DNA of 47,714 nt from JAKFDK01 sp036676195 (GCA_036676195.1 JAKFDK010000115.1:1-47714), one strand, 5' to 3'. Positions 1-8,769 are shown, counted from the first letter of the stretch. Notes: generated by a model from the letters alone, not told the origin. Program-made: numbers and translations.

Positions 1-220
1 CCTGCCGGTTTTTCACCGGAAACCCCACCAGGGCGATTTTGCGGCCCTTGCGGACTTCGCCGATGCTTTCCAGCCGCGAGACTACCGTCCGGTCAATATC
101 CAGTTTATTGGCCACATCCTGCTGGGACAGGCCGGCGGCCCGCAAGTCCAGGATCCGGTTGACGACGCGAATGATTTTGGCCCGATCAATCACCTTATCG
201 CCGACCCGCACCAGTTCCAT
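1..220 (-). CDS. HTH transcriptional regulator, N-terminal part (cut by window edge)
   Basis: Only the first 73 residues are inside the window; the gene runs off the left edge. The protein starts MELVRVGDKVIDRAKI and has a helix-turn-helix at about residues 31-51 (LSQQDVANKLDIDRTVVSRL), followed by a basic EVRKGRK stretch. The helix pattern is that of Cro/C1-type DNA-binding proteins, so a transcription factor is likely. The ATG at 220 was chosen because GGGGGCAGGG lies just upstream and the reading frame is open to the edge. Several short palindromes lie about 35-70 bp upstream, which would fit autoregulation. Target genes and ligand cannot be told from this fragment. Confidence 0.75.
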   Translation of the reverse strand, partial: MELVRVGDKVIDRAKIIRVVNRILDLRAAGLSQQDVANKLDIDRTVVSRLESIGEVRKGRKIALVGFPVKNRQ

Positions 221-254
221 GGCACCCTGCCCCCATGACATAACCCACTGTACC

Positions 255-289
255 TTGTGCACAAAAGTGTGCCTAACGCTAGTGTACAC
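255..289. promoter_or_regulatory. Cluster of palindromes upstream of the HTH regulator, candidate operator
   Basis: TTGTGCACAA (255-264) and GTGTACAC (282-289) are perfect palindromes. Read on the minus strand, GTGTACACTA and TAGGCACAC also form an imperfect inverted repeat around GCGT, and GCACACTTTTGTGC overlaps it. The block lies in the upstream region of the HTH gene, where an autoregulatory operator would be expected. No convincing -35/-10 pair could be fixed here, so this is a candidate only. Confidence 0.4.
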
Positions 290-364
290 CACTTTGGCGG
301 AAATTAACAAGGCTCTTGAATAGTGAAAAGTCCAAACTTGATGGCGCCCGGAGGAACATGCTGA

Positions 365-392
365 GCCGGCCGGAGCAGTCGCCCCGGCCGGC
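365..392. terminator. GC-rich hairpin after the subtilase gene
   Basis: GCCGGCCGG (365-373) pairs perfectly with CCGGCCGGC (384-392), 18 bases past the stop of the minus-strand protease. There is no clear T-run, so termination is plausible rather than certain. Confidence 0.4.
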
Positions 393-409
393 CTGGCACC
401 TGTGTGTAG

Positions 410-2173
410 TTATTTCCAACTGACGTCGAGGATGTACGGACCGGCGCCCTCGTAGCTGGCGACCTCCACGTAGTAGTCGCCAGTCCGGTCCGGGCGGTAC
501 TGGATCGTTTCCTGGCGGTCCATCCCGGTGGAGTATGCGACCAGGTTGCCGGTCGGGTCATACAGGTACAGGTCGGCATCGATGTAGGTGTTGGTCCAGT
601 CGGACATGATCAGGGTGAGGGCAATGGGCAGGTTGTCGTTGGTGACCGGGAGCCGGTAGAAAACGGATTCGAACTCAACCAGGTTTTCGGTGCCGATGCC
701 GTGGGTGGGCTGGCGCGGTCCGAACCCCCGCAGGCCCAGCGACCGCTGCACGGCCCGGTACGCATTCAGCCGGCCCCAGCCGTACTCCGAATCCCGGCCC
801 CGCGGCCCCCAGTCCTGCGCCGTGTCGGCCAGGGCCTGTTTGACCTCGCTTGGGGACAGGCTGTTGCCAGCCTCCAGCATGAGTGCCACCGTGCCTGCCA
901 CCATAGGCGAGGCCATGGAGGTGCCGCTCATGATCACGTACCGGTCCCGGGTACCGGCCATGGGTGCGGTGATGCGGGACCCCGGCGCCACAACGTCGGG
1001 CTTCTTCCGCCCGTCGGCGGTAGGTCCCCGGCTGGACCACGGGGCCAGCGTCCAGCCGCCTTCGCCCACATCCCGCATGGCCCCAACGGTGATAGCCCGC
1101 TCAGCCGCCGCCGGGGCGCCGGTGGTGCAGGTGTCCGGGCCGCTGTTGCCGGCTGACACAACGGCCACGATACCTGCCTCCACCGCCGCGTTCACGGCCT
1201 GGGACAGGGGGTCGAGCCCGTCGCTGCACTCGGCGGTGCCGAGGGACATATTCAGCACCCGAATGTTGTACCGGTCCTTGTTCTCGATGACCCATTCGAT
1301 GCCGCCGATCACCCATTCGTAGGTGCCCCAGCCGTCGCCTGTGAGGACCTTCACACCCACCAGGGCGGCGCCCGGCGCCATACCCTTCAGGGCCGGGTTG
1401 GCCCGACCGGCGCCGGCGGCGATGCCGGAGACATGGGTGCCGTGGCCGTTGTCATCGTACGGCTCGGGTAAACCGTTCACCATGTCCTGCCAGCCGATAA
1501 CCTTGCCCTGCAGGTCCAGGTGGTTGGAATCGATCCCGGTGTCGATCACGGCAATGACCACATCGTCGGTGGTAACCGCGACTGGGTTGCCGTCCCGGTT
1601 CCCCTGGAGCAGGAAGTCGCTGCGAGCGTGGCTGCCCCCGCTCCAGACGGTGGCAGAGTCCAGATGCACCTGCACCCGCTCGTTCAGTTCGATCCGGGTG
1701 ACCTCCGGCAAGGCCTTGAGCAGGGCCACTTGTTCCGGCTTTACCTTGGCCGTAAACCCGGTGATGGCACGGGAGAACACCTGCTTGACGTCGACCTCCC
1801 GCATGGTCTGCACCAGGGCAGCGTTTGCCGCCGGCTCACCCCTGGTGACAATCACCACGTCCAGAGTCTCCGACCGCGGTGCGCGCTGCAGCGCCTCTTC
1901 CAGCCTGTCGGCGACTTTATCGGCGTTCCGGTCCCCCGCTTTTCTGGCCTGTGCCTTGGCCCCGGTTCCCTGCACTGGCTTTTCCGCCCGCAGGTTTGCC
2001 CGGTTCACCGGCTCCTTGAGTGCTGCCGGCAGATCAGTCGCCCCAACCGGCTGGAGCTGCCCGTCCTGCACCTGTGACACCGGCCCCTTCGGGAGAGCCG
2101 CCCCGGCGGCGCCGGTGGTCAGGGGCAAAACGAGGAGCGCGGCGACGAGGGCTGCGGCGAATTTGCGCCTCAC
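410..2173 (-). CDS. Secreted subtilisin-like serine protease (S8) with C-terminal PPC domain
   Basis: This is an extracellular endopeptidase of the S8 family, 587 aa. A basic N-terminus and hydrophobic stretch ending GAAGA form a signal peptide. A pro-region of about 150 residues contains an I9-like segment (about 85-150). The catalytic triad is visible: Asp211 in IDTGID, His244 in NGHGTHVSG, Ser419 in GTSMASP. The last 90 residues (DADLYLYDPTGNLVAYS, then YYVEVASYEGAGPYIL) match a bacterial pre-peptidase C-terminal (PPC) beta-domain, which is often removed after secretion. The GTG at 2173 was chosen over an ATG at 2206 because GGAAGGAGG lies 8-9 bases upstream and translation then begins directly with the RRK signal peptide. 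It is transcribed divergently from the lipoprotein gene at 2458. Substrate is unknown. Confidence 0.93.
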   Translation of the reverse strand: MRRKFAAALVAALLVLPLTTGAAGAALPKGPVSQVQDGQLQPVGATDLPAALKEPVNRANLRAEKPVQGTGAKAQARKAGDRNADKVADRLEEALQRAPRSETLDVVIVTRGEPAANAALVQTMREVDVKQVFSRAITGFTAKVKPEQVALLKALPEVTRIELNERVQVHLDSATVWSGGSHARSDFLLQGNRDGNPVAVTTDDVVIAVIDTGIDSNHLDLQGKVIGWQDMVNGLPEPYDDNGHGTHVSGIAAGAGRANPALKGMAPGAALVGVKVLTGDGWGTYEWVIGGIEWVIENKDRYNIRVLNMSLGTAECSDGLDPLSQAVNAAVEAGIVAVVSAGNSGPDTCTTGAPAAAERAITVGAMRDVGEGGWTLAPWSSRGPTADGRKKPDVVAPGSRITAPMAGTRDRYVIMSGTSMASPMVAGTVALMLEAGNSLSPSEVKQALADTAQDWGPRGRDSEYGWGRLNAYRAVQRSLGLRGFGPRQPTHGIGTENLVEFESVFYRLPVTNDNLPIALTLIMSDWTNTYIDADLYLYDPTGNLVAYSTGMDRQETIQYRPDRTGDYYVEVASYEGAGPYILDVSWK

Positions 2174-2457
2174 GTGCCGATCCCTCCTTCCCACTCGTCC
2201 TGGCATTGGCGGCCGGTTGCAGGCAATCGACTGACATGACCGGCCGCGCCTGGTCTGGGACAGGATTTCGGCGGCTCAGGCCGGATTGCCTTTTTATTCC
2301 AGAAGCAACTCATCTTTCTCCTGGCAGGGGCACCACAAAACGCAGCAGGAAACCAGCAGGCGAGGCGGGAACATTTTGTGGTCGGACGCCGGGTACAGCC
2401 CGTATGGGAACCCCGGCGCCCGCCTGTGCGTCAAGGTGGCAGAAGGAGTGATTCCTG

Positions 2458-4344
2458 TTGCGAAGCCGCAAGGCACTGTTCAGTGCCTGCCTGATCGGCG
2501 CCCTGGCAGCAGGGGCCTGCACGGGGCCCACCCGGGTATCGGCGCCCGCCGATCAGGAGCAGTCGGGCAGCACGGCAGGCGGCGACCGCCCCGGAGGTAT
2601 CCCTGCGCCCCCACGAGCCCTGCCTGCCCAATCGGGTGCCGGGGCGCCAACGGCACCCGGGCAGGGCCAAAAGTCACCCCAGCCGGGGACCGGTGCCACC
2701 GGTGGCGCAGCCAATGGCACCCCTGGCGCCACCGGCCCGGCGGCAGACAAGACGCCCACGCCGGGATTGGCCGGAGAACCCCTTGCCCCCGGGTGCGGCG
2801 GCACCAGCGCCGACCAGGGACCCATCGTGCCGCCCGCCATGGTGGTGACGCCGGGCTGGGGGCGTGCGGGCAGCCAGCCGTTCCCGGCCCGCACTGCCCG
2901 GCGTGCCGGCTGCCGGTATGCCGTGGGCGGGTCGAGTTTATCCGTTGATATCCGGCTACCACCGGAGGCCCAGGAGGAGGCCACCCGGTTGGCACTGCAG
3001 GTGAAGGGAGCAGAACCGACCTACGTTCACTTTTCCCCCGAGGGACCGCGCATGGCGGTCGGTTTTACGGGCGGCCCGAACGGGCAGGAACTGCAAGTAG
3101 GCATCAAGGGGCCGGTGACGGCCGGAAGCGACAGCCTGGACCTCCAGGTGACTCTGGTACGTGACTTTCCAGCCCTGACCGTGTCGGTACGACAGCCGTC
3201 CGGCGACTGGCAGCTGCAGCACCATAGCGACACCCTGCCGGTGGCACCGACAGAATTGCGGTTCAGTTGGGACCGGCCGGTCAGCCAACTGGAAGCCGAA
3301 GAGCGAGTGCAGCGGGCGCGCGGCCTGAACCGATTGTCAACGGCGGTTTTAAACTGGCCCGATGCGCAGACCCTGGTCGTCCAATTGCCCACCCCCCCGC
3401 CTCTGGTCGTCGTGGATATGGGCGGCGTGCCCGGCCCCGGCGGTGTGGCCACTTATGCTGCTCCGACCGTGCTGCGTACAGGATCACCGCCGGTGCTGGA
3501 GGCGGTGGATGTTTTCTCCGGCACCGCCACCAAACTGGGACCGGTGCCACCCGAACCCAACCATGCCCTGGTGGCAGCTTCCGGCCGCTACGTAGCTTTC
3601 AGCACCTTTGCCCCCCAGGCCGATGGCGCCTGGTGGGCACCGAAAGGCTGGGTGCTGGACCTGAAAGACCGCAGCCTGCAGCCGGCACCGTTTTATGCCT
3701 TTTTGGGCTGGACCGGAGACGGTGCGCTGGTCGGCACCAATGACCAGGGCGTACCGGAACGGTGGGTACCCGCCACGGGGGAGCGGCGGCAGTTCACCGT
3801 CTCCGACGGCGCCCGTTACACCTCCCTGTCCCCGTACGGGCACCAGATTGCCGGGGTCCTCGTCCACTGGGACCAGGAAGATCACAACACCTTCCTGGCG
3901 CCGGCTGACCTGGTAGTGCTGGACCTTCAGACCGGGGCAGAAAAACGTTACCCCGACTGGAGTCATTATTATGTGACCCACTCGGAGTTCGGGATTGCCT
4001 TTCCGGTGATCTGGATAGACGGCGGCCGGGCTATTGCCAGCCGCGACTACCGGGGCCGCACCGCCTACCAGTGGGTGGTTATGGACCTGAACAGAGGCGC
4101 CAGACACCCGCTCACCCCCGATGAAGCGGCCGAACTGCCACCGCCGGTGACGGTGCTCAACGGGCCGCCCGGCTGGCGACTGGAGCAGGAACAGGAATGG
4201 CAAACGGTTTTCCTGGTAGGAGCGACCGGTAACCGCCGGGACCTGGGCAACGGCCTCCCGGTGGGCTGGCTCCCGGACGGACGAGCCCTGATCATCCGCT
4301 GGGAGAGCAGCCAGTTGCGGTACCAGCCTAACCTGTCGGACTGA
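2458..4344 (+). CDS. Putative lipoprotein with Pro/Gly-rich linker and propeller-like C-terminus
   Basis: A 628-aa exported protein of unknown function. It starts at a TTG with AGAAGGAG seven bases upstream. Residues 1-21 form a signal peptide with a weak lipobox (LAAGAC, Cys21; Ala rather than Leu at -3), so membrane anchoring is likely but not certain. A low-complexity Gly/Pro/Ala/Thr linker covers about residues 25-150. The middle contains an SbsA/Big-type Ig-like segment (LRFSWDRPVSQLEAEERV, then ALIVVQL-like strands). The C-terminal half has repeated Trp/Gly/Asp strand motifs (ASGRYVAFST, LSPYGHQIAGVL, GWLPDGRALI), as in TolB/WD40-like propellers. A hairpin at 4351-4386 ends it. No catalytic motif was recognised. 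Confidence 0.75.
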   Translation: MRSRKALFSACLIGALAAGACTGPTRVSAPADQEQSGSTAGGDRPGGIPAPPRALPAQSGAGAPTAPGQGQKSPQPGTGATGGAANGTPGATGPAADKTPTPGLAGEPLAPGCGGTSADQGPIVPPAMVVTPGWGRAGSQPFPARTARRAGCRYAVGGSSLSVDIRLPPEAQEEATRLALQVKGAEPTYVHFSPEGPRMAVGFTGGPNGQELQVGIKGPVTAGSDSLDLQVTLVRDFPALTVSVRQPSGDWQLQHHSDTLPVAPTELRFSWDRPVSQLEAEERVQRARGLNRLSTAVLNWPDAQTLVVQLPTPPPLVVVDMGGVPGPGGVATYAAPTVLRTGSPPVLEAVDVFSGTATKLGPVPPEPNHALVAASGRYVAFSTFAPQADGAWWAPKGWVLDLKDRSLQPAPFYAFLGWTGDGALVGTNDQGVPERWVPATGERRQFTVSDGARYTSLSPYGHQIAGVLVHWDQEDHNTFLAPADLVVLDLQTGAEKRYPDWSHYYVTHSEFGIAFPVIWIDGGRAIASRDYRGRTAYQWVVMDLNRGARHPLTPDEAAELPPPVTVLNGPPGWRLEQEQEWQTVFLVGATGNRRDLGNGLPVGWLPDGRALIIRWESSQLRYQPNLSD

Positions 4345-4350
4345 AACGCC

Positions 4351-4386
4351 ACAGGCCGCCCGGCGGTGATCGCCCGGGCGGCCTGT
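4351..4386. terminator. Bidirectional intrinsic terminator
   Basis: ACAGGCCGCCCGG (4351-4363) pairs over 13 bp with CCGGGCGGCCTGT (4374-4386). It lies between the stops of the convergent lipoprotein and typA genes and could serve both. Confidence 0.7.
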
Positions 4387-4407
4387 GCTCTGTCTGTGCC
4401 GATGAAA

Positions 4408-6252
4408 TTAGCCCACAACCTGACCGGGGCGCAGGGACTTGCCCTTGGCCAAACGGTCCCGCACATGGGAGTCGAGAATCCGCTTGCGCAGGCGAATGCT
4501 CTTGGGGGTGACCTCCACGAGTTCGTCGTCGGAAATCCATTCCAGCGCGTCCTCCAGCGACAGCAGCCGGGGCGGCTCCAACCGGGCAGATGCCTCAGAC
4601 CCGGAGTTACGCATGTTGGTCAGGTGCTTGCTTTTGGCCACATTCACTTCCATGTCCTGTTCACGGGAGTTTTCCCCGACGATCATGCCCTGGTACACCT
4701 CGGTACCGGGGGCGATGAAGAAGGAAACCCGCTCCTGCAGGTAACCCATGGCGTAATGGGTGGCGGTGCCGGGGTCAGAGGCGATCGTCGAGCCGCGGGT
4801 ACGGCCGGGGATGTCGCCGCGGAATTCCCCGTAGCTGTGGAACAGGTGATTCATGATGCCAAAGCCCTTGGTATCGGTGAGGAACTCGCCACGGTAACCG
4901 ATCAGGCCGCGGGCGGGGATGACAAACTCCAGGCGCAGGGCGCCGTTGCCAGAATTGATCATGTTGGTCATCTCGGCGCGGCGCACCCCGAGCTTTTCCA
5001 TGACGACACCCATGAATTCTTCCGGTACGTCCACGGTCAACTGCTCCAGGGGCTCCAGCTTGTTGCCGTCTTCATCGATCTTCATGATAACTTCCGGCTT
5101 CGAAACGGCCAGTTCATAGCCCTCGCGCCGCATGGTCTCAATGAGGACCGACAGATGCAGTTCACCGCGGCCGGACACGAGGAAGACATCGGGGTCGGCG
5201 GTATCCTCGACCTTAAGGGCCACGTTCTTTTCCAGTTCCTTATACAGCCGTGCCCGCAGGTGGCGGGAGGTGATATAGTCCCCCTCCTTGCCGGCGAAGG
5301 GGCTGGTATTGGTCTGAAAGGTCATCTGCAAGGTCGGCTCGTCGACATGGATCACCGGCAGCGGCATGGGCGTTTCCGGGTCTGAGATAGTCTCGCCGAT
5401 ATGCACGTTGTCCAGCCCCGTCACGGCGATGATGTCGCCGATGGTGGCCTCTTCGGTGGTTGTTCGCTTGAGCCCCTGGTAGGTGAAAACCTGCAGCACA
5501 CGGCCCTTCTCGATGCTGCCGTCCCGCTTACAGACGGATACTTGCGCCCCGGAACGCAACCGGCCCTGCCGCACCCGGCCAATGGCGATGCGTCCGGTAT
5601 AGCTGTCGTAGTCGAGGGAGGTGACCATGACCTGGACCGGACCCTCTGCGTCGCCCTCCGGACAGGGAACTGTGTCCACGATGGTCTGGAACAGGGGCTG
5701 CAGGTTGGTGCCCTTTTCGGCGGCATCGGTACTGGCCCAGCCGGCCCGGCCGACGGCATACAGCACCGGAAACTCCAACTGCTCATCGTCGGCGCCCAGT
5801 TCGATGAAGAGCTCCAGTACCTCATCGACCACTTCCGCCGGGCGGGCGTCCTGCCTGTCCATCTTGTTGATGACGACAATGGGCCGCAGGCCCGCTTCCA
5901 GTGCCTTACGCAGCACGTACTTGGTCTGGGCCATCACGCCTTCGGCGCTGTCGACCAGGAGGATGGCGCCGTCGACCATGGAGAGAATCCGCTCAACCTC
6001 GCCGGAGAAATCGGCGTGGCCAGGCGTGTCGACGATGTTGATCTTGATGCCGTCATAGGAAACGGCGGTGTTCTTGGCCAGGATGGTAATGCCGCGCTCC
6101 CGCTCCAGGTCGTTGGAGTCCATGACGCACTCCTGCACGTCCTCGTTGGCACGAAATACCCCGGACTGCTTGAGCAGCCCGTCCACCAGCGTAGTCTTGC
6201 CGTGGTCCACGTGGGCAATAATGGCGATGTTCCTCAGGTCGGTACGCTTCAT
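4408..6252 (-). CDS. typA: Translational GTPase TypA/BipA
   Basis: A 614-aa ribosome-associated GTPase of the EF-G superfamily, known to act in 50S assembly and stress or cold adaptation. The G domain is complete: G1 AHVDHGKTT (13-21), G3 DTPGHADF, G4 NKMDR. It is followed by domain II, two EF-G-like alpha/beta domains and the TypA-specific C-terminal domain (KGFGIMNHLFHSYGEFRG, then LTNMRNSGSEA). Length is normal for the family. The ATG at 6252 follows AAGGAGAGGA at a rather long distance. A near-consensus sigma-A promoter lies about 80 bp upstream. Transcription converges on the lipoprotein gene. Confidence 0.97.
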   Translation of the reverse strand: MKRTDLRNIAIIAHVDHGKTTLVDGLLKQSGVFRANEDVQECVMDSNDLERERGITILAKNTAVSYDGIKINIVDTPGHADFSGEVERILSMVDGAILLVDSAEGVMAQTKYVLRKALEAGLRPIVVINKMDRQDARPAEVVDEVLELFIELGADDEQLEFPVLYAVGRAGWASTDAAEKGTNLQPLFQTIVDTVPCPEGDAEGPVQVMVTSLDYDSYTGRIAIGRVRQGRLRSGAQVSVCKRDGSIEKGRVLQVFTYQGLKRTTTEEATIGDIIAVTGLDNVHIGETISDPETPMPLPVIHVDEPTLQMTFQTNTSPFAGKEGDYITSRHLRARLYKELEKNVALKVEDTADPDVFLVSGRGELHLSVLIETMRREGYELAVSKPEVIMKIDEDGNKLEPLEQLTVDVPEEFMGVVMEKLGVRRAEMTNMINSGNGALRLEFVIPARGLIGYRGEFLTDTKGFGIMNHLFHSYGEFRGDIPGRTRGSTIASDPGTATHYAMGYLQERVSFFIAPGTEVYQGMIVGENSREQDMEVNVAKSKHLTNMRNSGSEASARLEPPRLLSLEDALEWISDDELVEVTPKSIRLRKRILDSHVRDRLAKGKSLRPGQVVG

Positions 6253-6332
6253 CCCGGTGTGTCCTCTCCTTCAGCCATAAAAGAAGTGAGTGCCCTGCCG
6301 ACACCCACGATAACGCCTCATCCAACTTTCAA

Positions 6333-6362
6333 ATAATAAGGCGCGGCGGTGGACTGTGTCAA
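6333..6362 (-). promoter_or_regulatory. Sigma-A promoter of typA
   Basis: On the minus strand TTGACA (6362-6357) and TATTAT (6338-6333) are separated by 18 bp. The -35 is perfect and the -10 differs at one position. It is the best housekeeping promoter in the window. Confidence 0.8.
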
Positions 6363-6426
6363 GTAAATAATGCAGGCAAGGGTTGCTCCTGATCGTTTCA
6401 CCCAGAGCGTATTGGCGCCGGTGACG

Positions 6427-6455
6427 TTGACACTTCCTCCTCTGAGCGATAGTCT
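6427..6455 (+). promoter_or_regulatory. Possible promoter of the cupin-like gene
   Basis: TTGACA (6427-6432) is followed after 17 bp by TAGTCT (6450-6455). The -35 is perfect and the -10 is weak. It lies about 35 bp before the chosen start. Confidence 0.4.
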
Positions 6456-6490
6456 ACTGCTAGAATCTTCTTTAAATGGGGGTTTCGGCC

Positions 6491-6841
6491 ATGGAGGAGA
6501 AGAGTGGTGTCCGGCCCCAGTCCATGAACATCGCTGATTGTACCCGCGGTCAGGTGGAACAGGTCCTGCGGCTGGCGGGCATTTCCGCGGCGCCGCTGGA
6601 AACCTCTGTGTTCAGCCTCAAGCCGGGGGCACCTTTCCGACAGCAAATGGCGGAGACCGACATGGCCCTGTGTGTGCTTCAGGGAATGGGGACCTGCGAC
6701 ATGCGGGATGCCAACGGCAACCTGGTGACCATCCGGCTGCGGCGTGGAACCCATTTTGCCGTAACCAAAGGCACCGGATTCCGGCTGGAGAACGCCGGCC
6801 GGGCATTGTTAATTGTGCTGCAGTTGACCGCCGTCGGCTGA
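6491..6841 (+). CDS. Small cupin-like protein
   Basis: A 116-aa cytoplasmic protein. The order of strands (ETSVFSLKPGAPFRQQ, DMALCVLQGMGTCDMRD, VTIRLRRGTHFAVT, GFRLENAGRALLIVLQL) is that of a single cupin barrel. The canonical metal-binding histidines are mostly absent: one His follows RRGT and there is no HxH. It may bind a ligand without metal or serve as a sensor. The ATG at 6491 is preferred because GGGGG lies about 11 bases upstream; an in-frame ATG at 6476 would add five residues. It is monocistronic, between typA (divergent) and the LCP-like gene (convergent). Confidence 0.6.
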   Translation: MEEKSGVRPQSMNIADCTRGQVEQVLRLAGISAAPLETSVFSLKPGAPFRQQMAETDMALCVLQGMGTCDMRDANGNLVTIRLRRGTHFAVTKGTGFRLENAGRALLIVLQLTAVG

Positions 6842-6875
6842 AAGGTCTGAATGCGCCCCCGGCGGGGGCATGGGT

Positions 6876-6914
6876 GAGCGGGCGAGGATCCCCCGGAGGG
6901 GTCCCCGCCCGCTC
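6876..6914. terminator. Hairpin between convergent cupin-like and LCP-like genes
   Basis: GAGCGGGCG (6876-6884) pairs with CGCCCGCTC (6906-6914), and inner bases GGATCCCC/GGGGTCC extend the stem. A smaller GCCCCCGGCGGGGGC hairpin precedes it. It sits 20 bases from the stop of the minus-strand gene. Confidence 0.55.
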
Positions 6915-6934
6915 AGTGACGTGCCGTGGGGGCG

Positions 6935-7702
6935 CTACTGGGCTGCCGGACCGTGCTGCAGAAGTTCGGTCAGCCGGGCGTTGTCCAGTGCCCAGGTGCC
7001 GTCGGGCTGGGGTCGGCCGGGTGCTACAGCCGTATGCGGTACATAACCGGCCCAGCGCCCGAACAGGCCGGGCAGGTCCAGCATGCTCAGGTCGGTCTCC
7101 ACTCCGTCGGCCAGTGCCATCAGGTCGCTCAGCCCGCCCTGGAACTGGCCCCGGCCCGCCGCCTCCATGATGCCCAGCAAGAGCTGTGGGGCACGTTCCA
7201 TACGTCGGGCCACATCGGCCTCACCGAACAGGAATGCCACCGTCTGGGCACCGTCCAGCCGTTGTCCGTTCACCGTTAGCCCGCCGGTCATGTCCACCAG
7301 CTTGCGTATGGTAGCAGCATCCAGCACGGCGTAGTGGTGCACCGGCACGCCCAGCACCTGCTGCAGGGCTGCCTGCTGCTTACGCCCGCTGCCCTTGCTT
7401 TTGTCCGGCAGCAGCGCCACCGGCCCGGTTCCGACCTGCACCCTTGCCGGCAATACCAGCACCGTGAGGGTACCCCGGGCCTGATCTTCCGCCAGCAGGA
7501 GGATGACATCGCGCCGGTCGGCCGCCGGCTGATCAGTCTGAGCCAGCCAGAATGCCACCAGTTGCGGGCCGGTTGGATCTGACCGGTGCCGCAGCCCAAA
7601 GATGACCACGCCCACGAGTAAAACCACAACAAGACCAGCCAGCCCGGCCAGGATCGCGTACGGGGGACGGGCTGTTTTCTTGGGAGATTGCCGATTGGTC
7701 AT
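6935..7702 (-). CDS. Divergent LytR-CpsA-Psr (LCP)-like membrane-anchored protein
   Basis: A 255-aa protein. Residues 1-14 are basic and cytoplasmic, about 15-38 form one transmembrane helix (AGLAGLVVVLLVGVVIFGL), and the rest lies outside. The order of conserved blocks follows the LCP family, whose members attach glycopolymers to peptidoglycan: VLVLPARVQV, then VPVHHYAVLDAATIRKLVD, GGLTVNGQRLDGAQTVAFL, and an ARRMERAPQLL block like the family's R-x-x-R-Q segment. It is shorter than typical LCP proteins and the pyrophosphate-binding Arg/Asp residues are not all obvious, so activity is uncertain. GAGGTGAGAG lies about 9 bases before the ATG. The 126-aa unknown gene lies 68 bp upstream on the same strand. 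Confidence 0.65.
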   Translation of the reverse strand: MTNRQSPKKTARPPYAILAGLAGLVVVLLVGVVIFGLRHRSDPTGPQLVAFWLAQTDQPAADRRDVILLLAEDQARGTLTVLVLPARVQVGTGPVALLPDKSKGSGRKQQAALQQVLGVPVHHYAVLDAATIRKLVDMTGGLTVNGQRLDGAQTVAFLFGEADVARRMERAPQLLLGIMEAAGRGQFQGGLSDLMALADGVETDLSMLDLPGLFGRWAGYVPHTAVAPGRPQPDGTWALDNARLTELLQHGPAAQ

Positions 7703-7770
7703 GGGATTGGTCTCTCACCTCAGCGTTCCATTTCGACGCCGGCAGCGAAAACCCCCTCCCCATTGCCCGG

Positions 7771-8151
7771 CTAATGTGCGGCTCCGGTTTTGCGGATGAG
7801 AAAACGGCCGTCGGGCTGGGGCTCGATACGGACCGGCCAGATCAGCGCCATGACCTCTGCCACCACGGGGTCGTCTACCCAGGCCTCTCCCGCTTCCTGT
7901 ACCCGGGTGACGACTTGCTGCAAGGCGGGAGCAAACCCGGCCATGGTTTCGAGCAGGCTCCGGGACACCCCGGTGGCCGCCGACAGTTCGACCTGACAGT
8001 ACCGGGGTCCAAAGACCCGGGCCAGTTGTGCCTGTATCAACCCAGTAATAAAAAAGGCCACGCCGCTGCCAACCGGGTAACCCAGTTCGCGCCCAGCCCC
8101 TTCCGTGTCCAGGCTGATCCGGAGCTGGATCTCCACCATGCCCACCCACAC
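7771..8151 (-). CDS. Conserved-looking hypothetical protein, 126 aa
   Basis: I do not recognise this family. The protein alternates strands and helices: VEIQLRISLD, then FFITGLIQAQLARVFG, CQVELSAATGVSR, an ETMAGFAPALQQVVTRVQEA helix, and a C-terminal VRIEPQPDGRFLIRK strand pair. There is no signal peptide or clear membrane helix. The GTG at 8151 was chosen because GGGAGGGGG ends five bases upstream; an internal ATG at codon 5 is possible. It may form a two-gene unit with the LCP-like gene 68 bp downstream. Confidence 0.55.
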   Translation of the reverse strand: MWVGMVEIQLRISLDTEGAGRELGYPVGSGVAFFITGLIQAQLARVFGPRYCQVELSAATGVSRSLLETMAGFAPALQQVVTRVQEAGEAWVDDPVVAEVMALIWPVRIEPQPDGRFLIRKTGAAH

Positions 8152-8356
8152 CGCCCCCTCCCATTTTATGCATATTTTACCATACCGTGATCACACACTG
8201 TTCCAAGCCGCCTCTTTACGCCTCCGGGTCAAAACGCGAGCCGATGCCCGTGCTACGAAGCCGGGTGTAATCATGGCACCATTGGCCGCGGTCAACGTAG
8301 TATGTCACCAGCAAAGGGGCATATGTGGCGGCCCCCGGCAGGAGGTGTACCCCTTA

Positions 8357-8671
8357 GTGGCAGATGGAGTGACACCTGAAGAATTGCGCAGTCTGCAGGC
8401 ACATTTAACTCCCGAGGGGCAGAAGCTGTTCGCAGAGCTAATGAAGAAGGCGGCCAACGGCGTGAAGCCGAGTGACCTGATCGCGCTGGCCGCGAAAAAC
8501 CTGGGCATGCGCTCCGATGAACTCCTAAAAGCCCTGCAGGATCCGAAGCAACTGGAACGCCTGTCGGCAGGCCTCCTGGGCGATGCCGCCAGGGATGCCG
8601 CTGCCCTGCGAGCCCTGTTGGCTAAGGCCGGCCTTAAGGTTGATCCGCGGCCCGGGTCCGGCCACAAGTGA
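8357..8671 (+). CDS. Small helical hypothetical protein, 104 aa
   Basis: Soluble, strongly alpha-helical and charged: TPEELRSLQAHLTPEGQKLF, then KPSDLIALAAKNLGM, SDELLKALQDPKQLERLS, and an Ala/Leu-rich end. There are no Cys and no known motif. The GTG at 8357 was chosen because CAGGAGGTG lies 11 bases upstream and the sequence before it reads as non-coding. Twenty-three bases downstream, after its own ribosome site, begins the first of two tiny hydrophobic peptides, so all three probably share a transcript. The function is unknown; a structural role in spores or membranes is only a guess. Confidence 0.6.
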   Translation: MADGVTPEELRSLQAHLTPEGQKLFAELMKKAANGVKPSDLIALAAKNLGMRSDELLKALQDPKQLERLSAGLLGDAARDAAALRALLAKAGLKVDPRPGSGHK

Positions 8672-8694
8672 GACCCTGAAGGAGGACGCAGACC

Positions 8695-8769
8695 ATGGAA
8701 ATTCGGAATCAGATCAACCCCCTGATCCTGATACTGCTGGTATTGCTCATGACCGGCGCCCTGGATTAG
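8695..8769 (+). CDS. 24-aa hydrophobic peptide 1
   Basis: The peptide is a short polar start (MEIRNQIN), a 13-residue hydrophobic core (PLILILLVLLMTG) and the end ALD. GAAGGAGGACGCAGACC lies immediately before the ATG, a very strong ribosome site. It follows the 104-aa gene by 23 bp and precedes a similar peptide by 35 bp. The layout (polar start, one hydrophobic stretch, acidic last residues) resembles the tiny membrane peptides found in spore-formers, but no family can be assigned by eye. Confidence 0.6.
   Translation: MEIRNQINPLILILLVLLMTGALD

Noticed and set aside
661..700. GGATTCGAAC, similar to an inverted tRNA T-arm
   Set aside because: It lies inside the subtilase coding sequence and no cloverleaf can be drawn around it.
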